From the NCBI GenBank assembly GCA_905209075.1, contig CAJLRL010000002.1, positions 1 through 64,000 of the forward strand: 64,000 nucleotides of DNA, in the 5' to 3' direction. Made by a program: the position numbers and the translations under genes. This DNA is from an uncultured Lachnospiraceae bacterium. GTDB lineage: Bacteria; Bacillota; Clostridia; Lachnospirales; Lachnospiraceae. Positions 43,770 through 52,992 of the stretch are shown piece by piece. The number at the start of each line of letters is the position of its first letter. The first letter of the stretch is position 1. A model generated the notes under the pieces. It did not search any database, was not told the DNA's origin, and worked only from the letters and a program-made list of their open reading frames with translations.

Positions 43770-44744
43770 ATGGAATTTTATGATGAGAAAATCAAACAGC
43801 TTGCTATTGAAATTTATGAGCTCGATGCAGAAGTTTATGAAAAAGTTGGATCATCACTCGGACGTGTTTTTACGGCTGAGAGAGATATATGTATCAGAAA
43901 TATAATGGAGGATCTTCACTCCAGACAAAAAAGCTCGCATGTCCGAAGTGAGCTTGCCCTCATAAGCAACATGGCAAGAACGATAAAAGATAAAAATATC
44001 CGCCATGGCCTTATGGAAAAGTATGACAAAGTGCTTAATGAGATAAAGGAGCTTCCTACAAGTTTTGCAGATGGTGACATCCTTGATCCAAAGATTGCTG
44101 ACCTTAATACGGTAAACTTAAAGGATCGATTTAAATCAGGGGATCACCTGATAATATGTATAGGACGTTCATGCGGATGCGGTGGTAATGAGATAGGTTT
44201 TGCCCTGGCAGATAAGCTTCATATGAATTTCTATGATGTTTCGGTCATGAACGAGGTGTTTAAGCAGCAGGGCGGCGATGAGGCAGCTCAGGCTGTTGCA
44301 ACATTCCAGAAGAAACAGAAGATAACACCATCAAAGAGTGTTAGATCATTTGCCAAGTATCATGGACTTAGTGCCAATGATGTACTTTTCTTTGATACAA
44401 GTAAATTTCTTGTGCAGAAAGCAAAAGAAGAGGATTTCATAGTTATGGGAAGATTTGCGGATGCCATACTTACAAACAATCATATACCGCACATAAGTAT
44501 ATTTATCACAGCACCTGAACGTAGAAGGATACAGCGTTTTGTTGAGATAAACCAGAACATAACTGTAAAGCAGGCAAAAAAATGGATCGAATCAGAGGAT
44601 AAGCGGCACTTAAAGACATATAAATTTTATACTGGAAGAAAATGGAGCAAGGCGTCAAACTATGATCTTTGCATCAACAGTGCAAGCTATGGGATAAATG
44701 GTTCAGTTGAGATGATAATGAGGATGCTTGATCTCGAAAAATAG
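43770..44744 (+). CDS. Cytidylate-kinase-like family protein
   Basis: 324 residues. An all-helical N-terminal domain (1-115), then a nucleotide-kinase-like domain with a modified P-loop GRSCGCGGNEIG, VMGRFAD and the FITAPERRRIQRF segment, which resembles the Arg-rich lid of CMP kinase. This family is common in Clostridia and has no proven substrate; true Cmk is a different protein. Co-transcription with an ion antiporter is the only context. Confidence 0.78.
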   Translation: MEFYDEKIKQLAIEIYELDAEVYEKVGSSLGRVFTAERDICIRNIMEDLHSRQKSSHVRSELALISNMARTIKDKNIRHGLMEKYDKVLNEIKELPTSFADGDILDPKIADLNTVNLKDRFKSGDHLIICIGRSCGCGGNEIGFALADKLHMNFYDVSVMNEVFKQQGGDEAAQAVATFQKKQKITPSKSVRSFAKYHGLSANDVLFFDTSKFLVQKAKEEDFIVMGRFADAILTNNHIPHISIFITAPERRRIQRFVEINQNITVKQAKKWIESEDKRHLKTYKFYTGRKWSKASNYDLCINSASYGINGSVEMIMRMLDLEK

Positions 44745-44776
44745 CTGGTTTTACTTCAGACATTTTATAAAAGACC

Positions 44777-44805
44777 TTACAAAAATTCTAAAATAGTGTT
44801 AAAAT
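44777..44805 (+). promoter_or_regulatory. Promoter of the CarD-like gene
   Basis: TTACAA at 44777-44782, 17-base spacer, TAAAAT at 44800-44805 with TGT before it (extended -10). Confidence 0.65.
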
Positions 44806-44832
44806 ATATTTGTAAAGCGAAAGAGGTGTGAA

Positions 44833-45333
44833 ATGTTTGAGATAGGTGACTATGTATTAAATGCCACAAACGGCATATGTAAAATCAAAGAGATAGTGGA
44901 GTTGGACATGTCCGGAGATAAAAATCCTAAATCATACTTTTTACTTCGCCCGATAGACGAGGAAAATGATAAGGTTTACATTCCGGTCGATAATGCTGAC
45001 AAACGTATCAGAAAAGTAATAAACAAAAAAGAAGCTGTTTCCATAATAGAGATGATTCCGGAAGTGGAAGAACTATCTATATCTAATGAAAAGGAAAGGG
45101 AGACTAAATATAAGACTGCAGTCAGAAGCTGTGATCCGAGACAGATAATAAGTCTTCTTAAATGCCTGCGCAGACGAAATGAAGAACGTTTGGCCAATGG
45201 AAAGAAATCTACAGCTGTAGATGAGAGATATTTAAAGATGGCAGTGAATAATTTTCATGCGGAGCTGGCATTTGCACTTGGACGTGATAAAAGTGAGATG
45301 GATAGTATAATCGAGGAAATGCTTGCGAGATAG
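44833..45333 (+). CDS. CarD/CdnL-type transcription regulator
   Basis: 166 residues. The N-terminal RNA-polymerase-interacting domain (FEIGDYVLNATNGICKI, then VYIPVDNADKRIRKVI) matches CarD_CdnL_TRCF; the C-terminal helical domain has the usual LKCLRRR near residue 120. Such proteins bind the beta subunit of RNA polymerase and stabilise open promoter complexes, often at rRNA genes. Monocistronic, with its own promoter and terminator. Confidence 0.87.
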   Translation: MFEIGDYVLNATNGICKIKEIVELDMSGDKNPKSYFLLRPIDEENDKVYIPVDNADKRIRKVINKKEAVSIIEMIPEVEELSISNEKERETKYKTAVRSCDPRQIISLLKCLRRRNEERLANGKKSTAVDERYLKMAVNNFHAELAFALGRDKSEMDSIIEEMLAR

Positions 45334-45335
45334 AC

Positions 45336-45388
45336 AAAAGGTGGTTACTGTTCACAATTCAAGTGAACAGTAACCACCTTTTTGTTTT
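45336..45388 (+). terminator. Terminator with a perfect 20-bp stem
   Basis: Arms at 45336-45355 and 45363-45382 are perfectly complementary with loop AATTCAA, then T-rich. The stem contains GTGAACAGTAAC, which nearly matches part of the palindromic element at 51396-51407, so it may have arisen from a repeat. The following gap (45389-45571) is AT-rich without a gene. Confidence 0.88.
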
Positions 45389-45571
45389 GTATAATGAAAT
45401 ACTCCCTAGTGATTTGTACTTTTAATAGTACTATGGTTATATTATATAGTACTTTGGACATATAATGCAATAGGAAAAATGTGCAAAAACGATTTGAATA
45501 TTAAAAAAAACATTCATATAATACCTTAAGAAAAGTTTAAACAAAAAAATAATGTGGTTTTGTGCCTGATA

Positions 45572-45580
45572 TGGTATAAT
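45572..45580 (+). promoter_or_regulatory. Extended -10 promoter of the phospholipid operon
   Basis: TGGTATAAT, 40 bases before the pssA start; no clear -35. Confidence 0.5.
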
Positions 45581-45619
45581 GATAGAGTTAATGAAAAAAA
45601 TGAAAAGGAAATATTTTAC

Positions 45620-46264
45620 ATGAGAGAAAAAATTAAACTCATAGGTTTTTACAATTACACGGTTATACTTACATATATTGGAATGCTTATTGGATTTATG
45701 GGCATAATGCTTGTACTGAAAAATAATCATGTATGGGCACTTATATGTCTTATGATAGCCGGTGTGTGTGATATGTTTGACGGAACGATCGCATCGACAA
45801 AAAAGGACAGGACAAAGGATGAAAAGAGTTTTGGGATACAGATAGATTCTTTAAGTGATCTTATATGCTTTGGGGTTCTTCCATCGGTATGGGTTATGAG
45901 TATGTCGGATAAGTTAGGTGTTTTATCGTTTATTCCATGTCTTTTTATATTGTGTGGACTTATCAGGCTTGCATATTTTAATGTTGACGAGGCAAACCGT
46001 CAGGCGGCAACATCCGAGCGCAGATCCTATTATCTCGGACTGCCTATTACGGCATCAGCGCTTGCGATTCCGGCAGTTTACGTAATCGGAATGTTCTTTA
46101 AAACACCTATGTATGAGACTGGGCTTATTGCACTTTTAATAGTCGGTATATGTTATGTGCTTCCGTTCCACCTCAAAAAGCCGAAGTTTGTTGGAGAGCT
46201 TCTGATAGTAGGATTCGGGGCAGCACTGTTTTGTATAATTATAGCGGAGGCAGTACTTCGATGA
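45620..46264 (+). CDS. pssA: CDP-diacylglycerol-serine O-phosphatidyltransferase
   Basis: 214 residues from ATG 45620. The CDP-alcohol phosphotransferase pattern is D51, D54-G55, A58, G72, D76, D80; the usual Arg after A58 is Ser59, and there are 12 residues rather than 8-9 before G72. DSLSDLICFGVLPS is typical of PssA. It makes phosphatidylserine from CDP-diacylglycerol and serine in the membrane. Its stop overlaps the psd start, which strongly supports the name. Confidence 0.85.
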   Translation: MREKIKLIGFYNYTVILTYIGMLIGFMGIMLVLKNNHVWALICLMIAGVCDMFDGTIASTKKDRTKDEKSFGIQIDSLSDLICFGVLPSVWVMSMSDKLGVLSFIPCLFILCGLIRLAYFNVDEANRQAATSERRSYYLGLPITASALAIPAVYVIGMFFKTPMYETGLIALLIVGICYVLPFHLKKPKFVGELLIVGFGAALFCIIIAEAVLR

Positions 46265-47079
46265 AAAACAGATCGTTTGTAGAATGGATGTATTCAACTA
46301 AAACAGGACGGGCATTTTTAAAGATCATGCTTTATTCGGGCATACTTAAAGCTGCTGAAAAAATTGCACGTTCGCCGTTTTCCAGACCATATATAAAAAA
46401 ATTCATTAAAAGCAATAATATAGATATGTCTGATTTTAAAGGTCAGACATATTATAGTTTTCAGGATTTTTTCTCCCGTAAGAGAAAAGATATAGTCCCT
46501 GACAGGACTCCGGAGCATCTTATAAGCCCGTGTGATGGTTATCTTAGTGCATACAAAATAAAAAGCAACAGCAGTTTCTTTATAAAAGGTTCGTGGTATA
46601 AAGTTAAAGATCTTGTGACGGACGAAAAGCAGGCAAAAAAATTTGCCGGTGGAGACTGTGTGGTTTTGAGATTATGTGCGAATGATTATCATCATTACTG
46701 CTATATAGATGATGGTTTTATGGGCAAGAATCATTTTGTCAAAGGAACGCTTCATAGCGTACAGCCGATCGCCTGTGAGAATTATCCTGTTTACAGATTA
46801 AACCGCAGGATGTGGACTATGCTGGAGACAAATAATTTTGGAAAAGTAGCGCAGATCGAGATAGGTGCGGTTCTGGTTGGTGGAATAGTAAATAACAGCG
46901 AAAACGTTCTGATGAAGAGAGGTCAGGATATGGGACGCTTTGAACTTATAGGTTCAACCATAGTTCTTCTATTTGAAAAGGGAAAAATTGAATTGATTCC
47001 TGAAATTCTGGACAATATAAAAGGGGACAAAGAATTCAGGGTTGTCCAGGGACAGCATATTGCAAATAAAATCAGATAG
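46261..47079 (+). CDS. psd: Phosphatidylserine decarboxylase proenzyme
   Basis: 272 residues from ATG 46261 (overlap ATGA with pssA). YHHYCYIDDG, VKGTLHSVQPIA and the self-cleavage site in ELIGSTIVLLFEKG mark the family; the Ser of GST becomes the pyruvoyl group. It turns phosphatidylserine into phosphatidylethanolamine. Together with pssA, the cell should make PE. The start at 46150 in the same frame would lie deep in pssA and has no ribosome site. Confidence 0.92.
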   Translation: MKNRSFVEWMYSTKTGRAFLKIMLYSGILKAAEKIARSPFSRPYIKKFIKSNNIDMSDFKGQTYYSFQDFFSRKRKDIVPDRTPEHLISPCDGYLSAYKIKSNSSFFIKGSWYKVKDLVTDEKQAKKFAGGDCVVLRLCANDYHHYCYIDDGFMGKNHFVKGTLHSVQPIACENYPVYRLNRRMWTMLETNNFGKVAQIEIGAVLVGGIVNNSENVLMKRGQDMGRFELIGSTIVLLFEKGKIELIPEILDNIKGDKEFRVVQGQHIANKIR

Positions 47080-47091
47080 AGAGAAAATAAT

Positions 47092-47745
47092 ATGGTAATA
47101 AAAGAAAAATTAGACTGGCTGCTGCCAAAATTCTGCCGGATACCACTCATTTTTACGGTCATACTTAATTTCAGCGTATACTGGGGATCACGTGCGATAG
47201 CAGGGAACTGGTATCATCACAATATAGAGACTCCGGTGGATGCTATGATTCCAACGGTTTATTGGACAGTCCTTATTTATTTTGGCTGCTATATATTCTG
47301 GATCATAAACTATATATATAATGCCAGAATGAGCAAAGAGCATTGTTATATATTTCTTGGAACAGACTGGATAGGAAAAGTTATATGTTTTATTTTATAT
47401 GTAGCATATCCAACTACAAACACAAGACCTCAGATAGCCGGCGATGGGATATGGGCAGAGCTTATGAGATTATTATACAGAATAGATGAAGCAGATAATC
47501 TTTTCCCTTCAATACATTGTCTTGTCAGCTGGATCTGTTATATAGGAATAAGAGGAAATAAAAAAGTACCGCTGGCATTCAGGGTATTTTCGTGTATAAT
47601 GGCACTTGCGGTATGTATTTCCACACTCACGACGAAACAGCATGTAATATATGATGTTGTGGCGGGAATAGCACTTGCAGAAGCAGGATATTTTATATTG
47701 GGAAGAATCGGCAGGCAGAAAACAGGCGGGGATGCGCAGCCGTAA
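47092..47745 (+). CDS. PAP2-superfamily membrane phosphatase/phosphotransferase
   Basis: 217 residues, about six membrane helices. The three PAP2 signatures are degenerate but visible: YPTTNTRP, PSIHC and STLTTKQHVIYDVVAG (with catalytic His and Asp). It could dephosphorylate phosphatidate, undecaprenyl pyrophosphate or a phospholipid head-group intermediate. It follows psd by 12 bases, so a role in lipid metabolism is likely; substrate is undecided. Confidence 0.8.
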   Translation: MVIKEKLDWLLPKFCRIPLIFTVILNFSVYWGSRAIAGNWYHHNIETPVDAMIPTVYWTVLIYFGCYIFWIINYIYNARMSKEHCYIFLGTDWIGKVICFILYVAYPTTNTRPQIAGDGIWAELMRLLYRIDEADNLFPSIHCLVSWICYIGIRGNKKVPLAFRVFSCIMALAVCISTLTTKQHVIYDVVAGIALAEAGYFILGRIGRQKTGGDAQP

Positions 47746-47774
47746 ATTACAATAGAAAAGGAAAAGGTGATAAA

Positions 47775-48470
47775 ATGAACAGGCAACAGGATGTTACGAT
47801 TACTGTTGATGAGGAGGAAGAGTTTGAACTTCTCCCGGCAATGGGGGAATTTAGTTCGATTGCATCGCAATACGAGCACATAATGTTTTTTTATGAATCA
47901 GGGATACAACAGATAGTTGCAAAACTCCAGATATTGAATAATGAGTTTAAGAATAATAATGAACGTAATCCTATTGAAAACATAAAAAGCCGTGTAAAAT
48001 CAATGGAGAGCATTATCGATAAAATGCAGCGCAAGGGGATTCCTCTTACGATGAATTCCATGGCAAAGGAGATAAAGGATATAGCGGGCGTCAGAGTCAT
48101 ATGTCCATTTATCTCTGATGTTTATCAGGTCGCGAATATGCTTGTAAACCAGCAGGATGTCGATCTGGTAACGGTAAAGGATTACATAAAAAAGCCGAAA
48201 GAAAACGGCTACAGAAGTCTCCATATGATCGTTATGGTAGATGTGTATTTTTCAGATCACAAGGATCGTGTGCCTATAGAAATCCAGTTCCGCACTATTG
48301 CGATGAATTTCTGGGCAAGCACGGAGCATCAGCTGAGATATAAAAAGGACAGGGTATTTACTGAGGAAATGCAGCAGGAACTAAAGAAATGTGCTGACAT
48401 AATGGCGGAGGCAGACGACAAAATGCAGAATCTTGCCATAGTATCAGGAATTACACAACCGATAAATTAA
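47775..48470 (+). CDS. Small alarmone synthetase (RelQ/YjbM-like)
   Basis: 231 residues containing only a RelA/SpoT synthetase domain: GVRVICPFISDVY, ENGYRSLHMIV, VPIEIQFRTIAMNFWAS and EHQLRYKK. No hydrolase or regulatory domain. It makes (p)ppGpp from ATP and GDP/GTP. It ends the phospholipid operon and is followed by a strong terminator. Confidence 0.9.
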   Translation: MNRQQDVTITVDEEEEFELLPAMGEFSSIASQYEHIMFFYESGIQQIVAKLQILNNEFKNNNERNPIENIKSRVKSMESIIDKMQRKGIPLTMNSMAKEIKDIAGVRVICPFISDVYQVANMLVNQQDVDLVTVKDYIKKPKENGYRSLHMIVMVDVYFSDHKDRVPIEIQFRTIAMNFWASTEHQLRYKKDRVFTEEMQQELKKCADIMAEADDKMQNLAIVSGITQPIN

Positions 48471-48515
48471 ACAAAATCCACCCGGGTATGAGAATAACCG
48501 GGTGGATTTTGTTTA
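48471..48515 (+). terminator. Terminator after the alarmone synthetase
   Basis: A perfect 15-bp stem, 48471-48485 with 48498-48512, then T-rich. Confidence 0.9.
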
Positions 48516-48534
48516 TAAATATTTAATAAAATTG

Positions 48535-48561
48535 TTAGCACTCTCTGTTGACGAGTGCTAA
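48535..48561. promoter_or_regulatory. CIRCE operator (HrcA binding site)
   Basis: TTAGCACTC (48535-48543), nine bases, GAGTGCTAA (48553-48561): exact match to the CIRCE consensus. It predicts HrcA repression of clpB and heat induction. Confidence 0.96.
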
Positions 48562-48576
48562 TTTACGTGTTATAAC
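48548..48576 (+). promoter_or_regulatory. clpB promoter overlapping CIRCE
   Basis: TTGACG at 48548-48553, 17-base spacer, TATAAC at 48571-48576. The -35 lies in the CIRCE spacer, so HrcA would block polymerase directly. Confidence 0.75.
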
Positions 48577-48624
48577 ATAATCGTAAACAGAAATGTAAAC
48601 AATATTTTTGAAGGGAGTGAGACT

Positions 48625-51225
48625 ATGAACATTCAAAAATTTACACAGAAATCAATAGAAGCAGTCAATGATTGCGAGAAGCTTGCTTATGATTATGGAA
48701 ATCAGGAGATAGAGCAGGAACATTTGCTTGTAGCATTACTTTCACAGGAAGATGGTCTGATTCCAAAGCTTATAGATAAGATGGAGATAAACGTAGAGCA
48801 TTTTACAGAGAATGCGAAGCGTCATCTGACAGCAAGGACAAAGGTCAGTGGCAGCAGTGCACAGATTTATGTCGGCAATGATTTAAATAAGGTACTTATC
48901 CATGCTGAGGATGAGGCAAAGGCAATGGGGGATGAGTATGTATCGGTTGAACATCTTTTCCTCTGCCTGTTAAGATATCCTAATAAGGCAATGAAAGAGC
49001 TGATAAAGGAGTACGGTCTCACAAGAGACAGGTTCCTCGCCGCACTTTCTACAGTAAGAGGCAATCAGAAGGTTACATCTGATAACCCTGAGGCTACCTA
49101 TGACACACTTGAAAAGTATGGATACGATATGGTCGAAAGAGCCAGGGAACAGAAGCTGGATCCTGTTATCGGACGTGATGAAGAGATCAGGAATGTTATC
49201 AGGATCCTTTCACGTAAGACAAAAAATAATCCGGTACTTATCGGTGAACCCGGTGTAGGTAAAACGGCGGTAGTTGAAGGACTGGCACAGCGTATTGTAA
49301 AAGGTGATGTGCCTGAGGGACTTAAAGACAAAAAGCTTTTTGCACTCGATATGGGAGCTCTTGTAGCAGGTGCCAAGTATAGGGGCGAATTCGAGGAAAG
49401 ATTAAAGGCTGTACTTGATGATGTAAAAGCGTCAGAGGGTCAGATAATTCTTTTTATCGACGAACTCCATACAATAGTCGGTGCTGGAAAAACGGATGGT
49501 GCAATGGATGCCGGACAGCTTCTAAAACCGATGCTGGCAAGAGGTGAGCTTCACTGTGTAGGTGCAACAACGCTTGATGAGTATCGTGAGTACATTGAGA
49601 AGGATGCTGCACTTGAGAGACGTTTCCAGCCTGTAATGGTAGATGAGCCTACAGTTGAGGATACGATATCTATTCTTCGTGGACTTAAGGACAGATACGA
49701 AGTATTCCACGGAGTAAAGATCACAGATTCTGCACTTGTGACGGCAGCAGTACTTTCCAACAGATATATCACAGACAGATTTCTGCCTGATAAGGCGATC
49801 GATCTTGTCGATGAGGCATGTGCCATGATAAAGACCGAACTTGATTCCATGCCAACAGAGCTGGACGAATTAAATCGTAAGGTCATGCAGCTTCAGATAG
49901 AGGAAACTGCTCTTAAGAAAGAGACGGATCATTTAAGCATGGACAGACTTGCCGCCCTGCAGAAGGAGCTTGCAGAACTGCGTGATGAATTCAACGCTAA
50001 AAAGGCAAAATGGCAGAATGAAAAGAGTGCAGTCGATAAGGTAAGCAAGCTGCGTGAAAATATCGAATCTACAAAGAATGAGATAAAGAGCGCACAGCAG
50101 AATTATGATCTTGAAAAAGCAGCAGAACTGCAGTATGGTGTACTTCCGAATCTTCAGAAAGAGTTAGAAATAGAAGAGCAGAAGATAAAAGATAAGGATT
50201 TATCGCTTGTCAGGGAAAATGTAAGTGATGAGGAAATAGCAAAAATCATCTCGCGCTGGACAGGAATCCCTGTTGCAAAGCTTACCGAAAGTGAGAGGAA
50301 TAAAACACTTCATCTTGATGAAGAACTCCATAAGAGAGTTGTCGGACAGGATGATGGTGTTACAAAGGTCACAGAGGCAATAATCCGTTCAAAAGCTGGA
50401 ATAAAGGATCCTACAAAACCGATAGGTTCGTTTATGTTCCTTGGACCTACAGGCGTAGGCAAGACAGAGCTTGCGAAGGCACTTGCAGCAAGTCTTTTTG
50501 ATGATGAGAATAATATGGTACGTCTCGATATGAGTGAGTACATGGAGAAATACTCAGTGTCCCGTCTTATCGGGGCTCCTCCGGGATATGTAGGGTATGA
50601 CGAGGGCGGACAGCTTACCGAGGCTGTAAGGCGTAAACCTTATTCTGTAGTCCTCTTTGATGAAGTTGAAAAAGCCCATCCTGATGTATTTAATGTACTG
50701 CTTCAGGTACTTGATGATGGACGTATCACCGATTCACAGGGACGTACCGTGGACTTTAAAAATACTATCATCATCATGACAAGTAACCTAGGATCACAGG
50801 AGCTTCTTGAGGGTATAGAGGCAGACGGCAGCATCAGCACAGAGTGTGAGGATCGTGTCATGAATGAGCTTAAAGGTCATTTCAGACCGGAATTTCTGAA
50901 CCGGCTGGATGAGATCATCATGTTCAAGCCTCTCACAAAGGATAACATAGGACATATCATAAATCTCCTTATGGATGACCTTAACAAGCGTCTTGTTGAA
51001 AAGGAGATAAAGGTTGAATTGACAGATTCTGCAAAGAAGTTTATCACAGATAATGGCTATGATCCGATATACGGAGCAAGACCACTGAAACGATATCTTC
51101 AGAAGCATGTAGAAACACTTGCAGCAAAGCTTATCCTTGGAGATGGTGTAAGGACCGGAGATACTATACTTATAGATGAAAAAGATGGACAGCTTAGCGC
51201 ATCTACAGTGCCGGCTGCTGTTTAA
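48625..51225 (+). CDS. clpB: Disaggregase ClpB
   Basis: 866 residues, usual ClpB length. N-terminal Clp repeat domain (1-145), first AAA module with Walker A GEPGVGKT (207-214), the long coiled-coil middle domain (about 410-525), and second AAA module with GPTGVGKT (about 606-613) and the sensor region GARPLKRYLQKHVE. It unfolds aggregated proteins together with DnaK. Expression should be controlled by HrcA through the CIRCE site. Confidence 0.97.
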   Translation: MNIQKFTQKSIEAVNDCEKLAYDYGNQEIEQEHLLVALLSQEDGLIPKLIDKMEINVEHFTENAKRHLTARTKVSGSSAQIYVGNDLNKVLIHAEDEAKAMGDEYVSVEHLFLCLLRYPNKAMKELIKEYGLTRDRFLAALSTVRGNQKVTSDNPEATYDTLEKYGYDMVERAREQKLDPVIGRDEEIRNVIRILSRKTKNNPVLIGEPGVGKTAVVEGLAQRIVKGDVPEGLKDKKLFALDMGALVAGAKYRGEFEERLKAVLDDVKASEGQIILFIDELHTIVGAGKTDGAMDAGQLLKPMLARGELHCVGATTLDEYREYIEKDAALERRFQPVMVDEPTVEDTISILRGLKDRYEVFHGVKITDSALVTAAVLSNRYITDRFLPDKAIDLVDEACAMIKTELDSMPTELDELNRKVMQLQIEETALKKETDHLSMDRLAALQKELAELRDEFNAKKAKWQNEKSAVDKVSKLRENIESTKNEIKSAQQNYDLEKAAELQYGVLPNLQKELEIEEQKIKDKDLSLVRENVSDEEIAKIISRWTGIPVAKLTESERNKTLHLDEELHKRVVGQDDGVTKVTEAIIRSKAGIKDPTKPIGSFMFLGPTGVGKTELAKALAASLFDDENNMVRLDMSEYMEKYSVSRLIGAPPGYVGYDEGGQLTEAVRRKPYSVVLFDEVEKAHPDVFNVLLQVLDDGRITDSQGRTVDFKNTIIIMTSNLGSQELLEGIEADGSISTECEDRVMNELKGHFRPEFLNRLDEIIMFKPLTKDNIGHIINLLMDDLNKRLVEKEIKVELTDSAKKFITDNGYDPIYGARPLKRYLQKHVETLAAKLILGDGVRTGDTILIDEKDGQLSASTVPAAV

Positions 51226-51270
51226 AGCGATAAAAAGATAAAAGATAATAGTGGATAGTGTATTCATAAA

Positions 51271-51303
51271 ACAAGGTGTGGGGATCATCCCCGCACCTTG
51301 TTT
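51271..51303 (+). terminator. Terminator after clpB
   Basis: acaaggtgtgggg pairs with ccccgcaccttgt (one G-U pair), then TTT. A further weaker hairpin acgattaaa/tttaatcgt follows at 51304-51328. Confidence 0.82.
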
Positions 51304-51355
51304 ACGATTAAAGATATATTTTAATCGTTCTTACAATCCTTCTTAAAGCATGCAA

Positions 51356-51442
51356 TTCCAACAGGCAGTTTTAGTTGCTGGTCATACTGTTAGGTGCGAA
51401 CAGTAACATATACATAGCAAAACTGCATTGCCGGGGTTGGAA
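51356..51442. repeat. Multi-stem palindromic element or small structured RNA
   Basis: Nested inverted pairs: ttccaac (51356-51362)/gttggaa (51436-51442), gcagtttt (51365-51372)/aaaactgc (51419-51426), and an inner hairpin tactgtt/aacagta (51385-51405). It contains gttgctggtca, shared with 28409-28419. No T run follows. Its place in a 360-base gene-free gap before rarA would also fit a small RNA. Confidence 0.55.
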
Positions 51443-51473
51443 ATTAGACATTATGTAGAAAAATAAATTTAGT

Positions 51474-51588
51474 GTTGTAAAGTGATGTGAATTAATGTAT
51501 CTTATTATAGGGAAATGAATTTTACAACTCTATTTTATGCATAATTGGTGCTTATATATTAAATGAATTGTGATTATATCGTTGTAAA
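51474..51588. promoter_or_regulatory. Three GTTGTAAA motifs before rarA
   Basis: GTTGTAAA at 51474-51481, its inverted copy TTTACAAC at 51521-51528, and GTTGTAAA again at 51581-51588. They could be sites for an unknown regulator. The rest of 51443-51663 is AT-rich and shows no gene. Confidence 0.3.
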
Positions 51589-51663
51589 ATGAATTTTTAG
51601 ATTAGTGAAATTGCAAAATGATATGTTTGATATATCAAATACGTATTTCAATGCGGGGATTAT

Positions 51664-52992
51664 ATGGATTTATTTGATTACATGAGAGAACAGAATAAGG
51701 AAACCTCAGGTCCCCTTGCATCGCGGATGCGCCCGACTACACTTGATGAGGTAGTCGGACAGCAGCATATAGTAGGTAAAGACAAGCTGCTATATCGTGC
51801 GATAAAGGCTGATAAACTAAGCTCGATCATCTTTTACGGGCCACCGGGCACCGGAAAGACTACTCTGGCAAAGGTGATAGCACATACCACAAGTGCTGAG
51901 TTTATGCAGATCAATGCCACATCAGCCGGTAAAAAGGACATGGAAGAGGTTGTGGAGCAGGCAAAAGCAAATCAGGGAATGTATCAGAAGAAAACGATAT
52001 TGTTTATCGACGAGATACACCGGTTCAACAAGGGTCAGCAGGATTATCTGCTTCCGTTTGTGGAGGATGGTACGATCATCCTGATAGGAGCTACCACAGA
52101 AAATCCTTACTTTGAAGTAAACGGAGCTTTGCTTTCGAGATCAGTCATATTTGAACTTAAAAAGCTCTCGGCAGATGATATAAAGACACTGATAAAAAGA
52201 GCATTGACAGACAAAGAAAAAGGGATGGGCGCTTACGATGCACAAATAGATGATGATGCGCTTGATTTTCTTGCTGATGTCTCAAACGGAGATGCCCGGG
52301 CAGCCTTAACGGCAATAGAACTGGGAGTGCTGACTACGGACAGGGCAGAGGATGGCATCATACATATTACTATTGATGTAGCAAGTGAGTGTATACAGAA
52401 GAGGGTTATTTCTTATGACAAAAAGGGCGATAACCATTACGATACGATATCAGCATTTATAAAAAGCATGCGTGGTTCGGATCCTGATGCGGCAGTTTAC
52501 TATCTGGCGAGAATGTTGTATGCCGGTGAAGATGTAAAATTTATAGCGCGAAGGATCATGATACTGGCATCTGAAGATATAGGAAATGCCGACCCGATGG
52601 CTATGGTTCTTGCTTCGTCGGCAGCGGCAGCAGTAGAGCGTGTAGGAATGCCGGAGGCACAGATCATACTGTCACAGGCTGTAACATATATGGCATGTGC
52701 ACCAAAGAGCAATGCGGCATACAATGCAATTTCAGAGGCCATGCGTGTTGTAAAAGAGACGAAGACACCACCGGTTCCGGCACATCTTCAGGATGCACAT
52801 TACGGAGCGGCGGAAAAGCTCGGACATGGAGTGGGATATAAATATGCCCATGATTATCCGAATCATTACGTAAAGCAGCAATATCTGCCGGATGGTCTTA
52901 CAGACCAGGTATTTTACAAACCTTCTGATATAGGCTACGAGGCAAAGATACAGGAATATTTCAAAAAAATCCATAGCGGCAGTGATGTATGA
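51664..52992 (+). CDS. rarA: Replication-associated recombination protein A
   Basis: 442 residues. RMRPTTLDEVVGQQHIVG, Walker A GPPGTGKTTLAK, Walker B LFIDEIHRFNKGQQD, GATTENPYFEVN and the C-terminal tetramerisation domain with YLPDGL. RarA/MgsA is a clamp-loader-like ATPase acting at stalled replication forks. Monocistronic. Confidence 0.95.
   Translation: MDLFDYMREQNKETSGPLASRMRPTTLDEVVGQQHIVGKDKLLYRAIKADKLSSIIFYGPPGTGKTTLAKVIAHTTSAEFMQINATSAGKKDMEEVVEQAKANQGMYQKKTILFIDEIHRFNKGQQDYLLPFVEDGTIILIGATTENPYFEVNGALLSRSVIFELKKLSADDIKTLIKRALTDKEKGMGAYDAQIDDDALDFLADVSNGDARAALTAIELGVLTTDRAEDGIIHITIDVASECIQKRVISYDKKGDNHYDTISAFIKSMRGSDPDAAVYYLARMLYAGEDVKFIARRIMILASEDIGNADPMAMVLASSAAAAVERVGMPEAQIILSQAVTYMACAPKSNAAYNAISEAMRVVKETKTPPVPAHLQDAHYGAAEKLGHGVGYKYAHDYPNHYVKQQYLPDGLTDQVFYKPSDIGYEAKIQEYFKKIHSGSDV

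Noticed and set aside
51304..51480. 6S RNA before rarA
   Set aside because: The paired unit is only 87 bases and lacks the long open bubble flanked by two extended stems; related sequence at 28.4 kb suggests a repeat.
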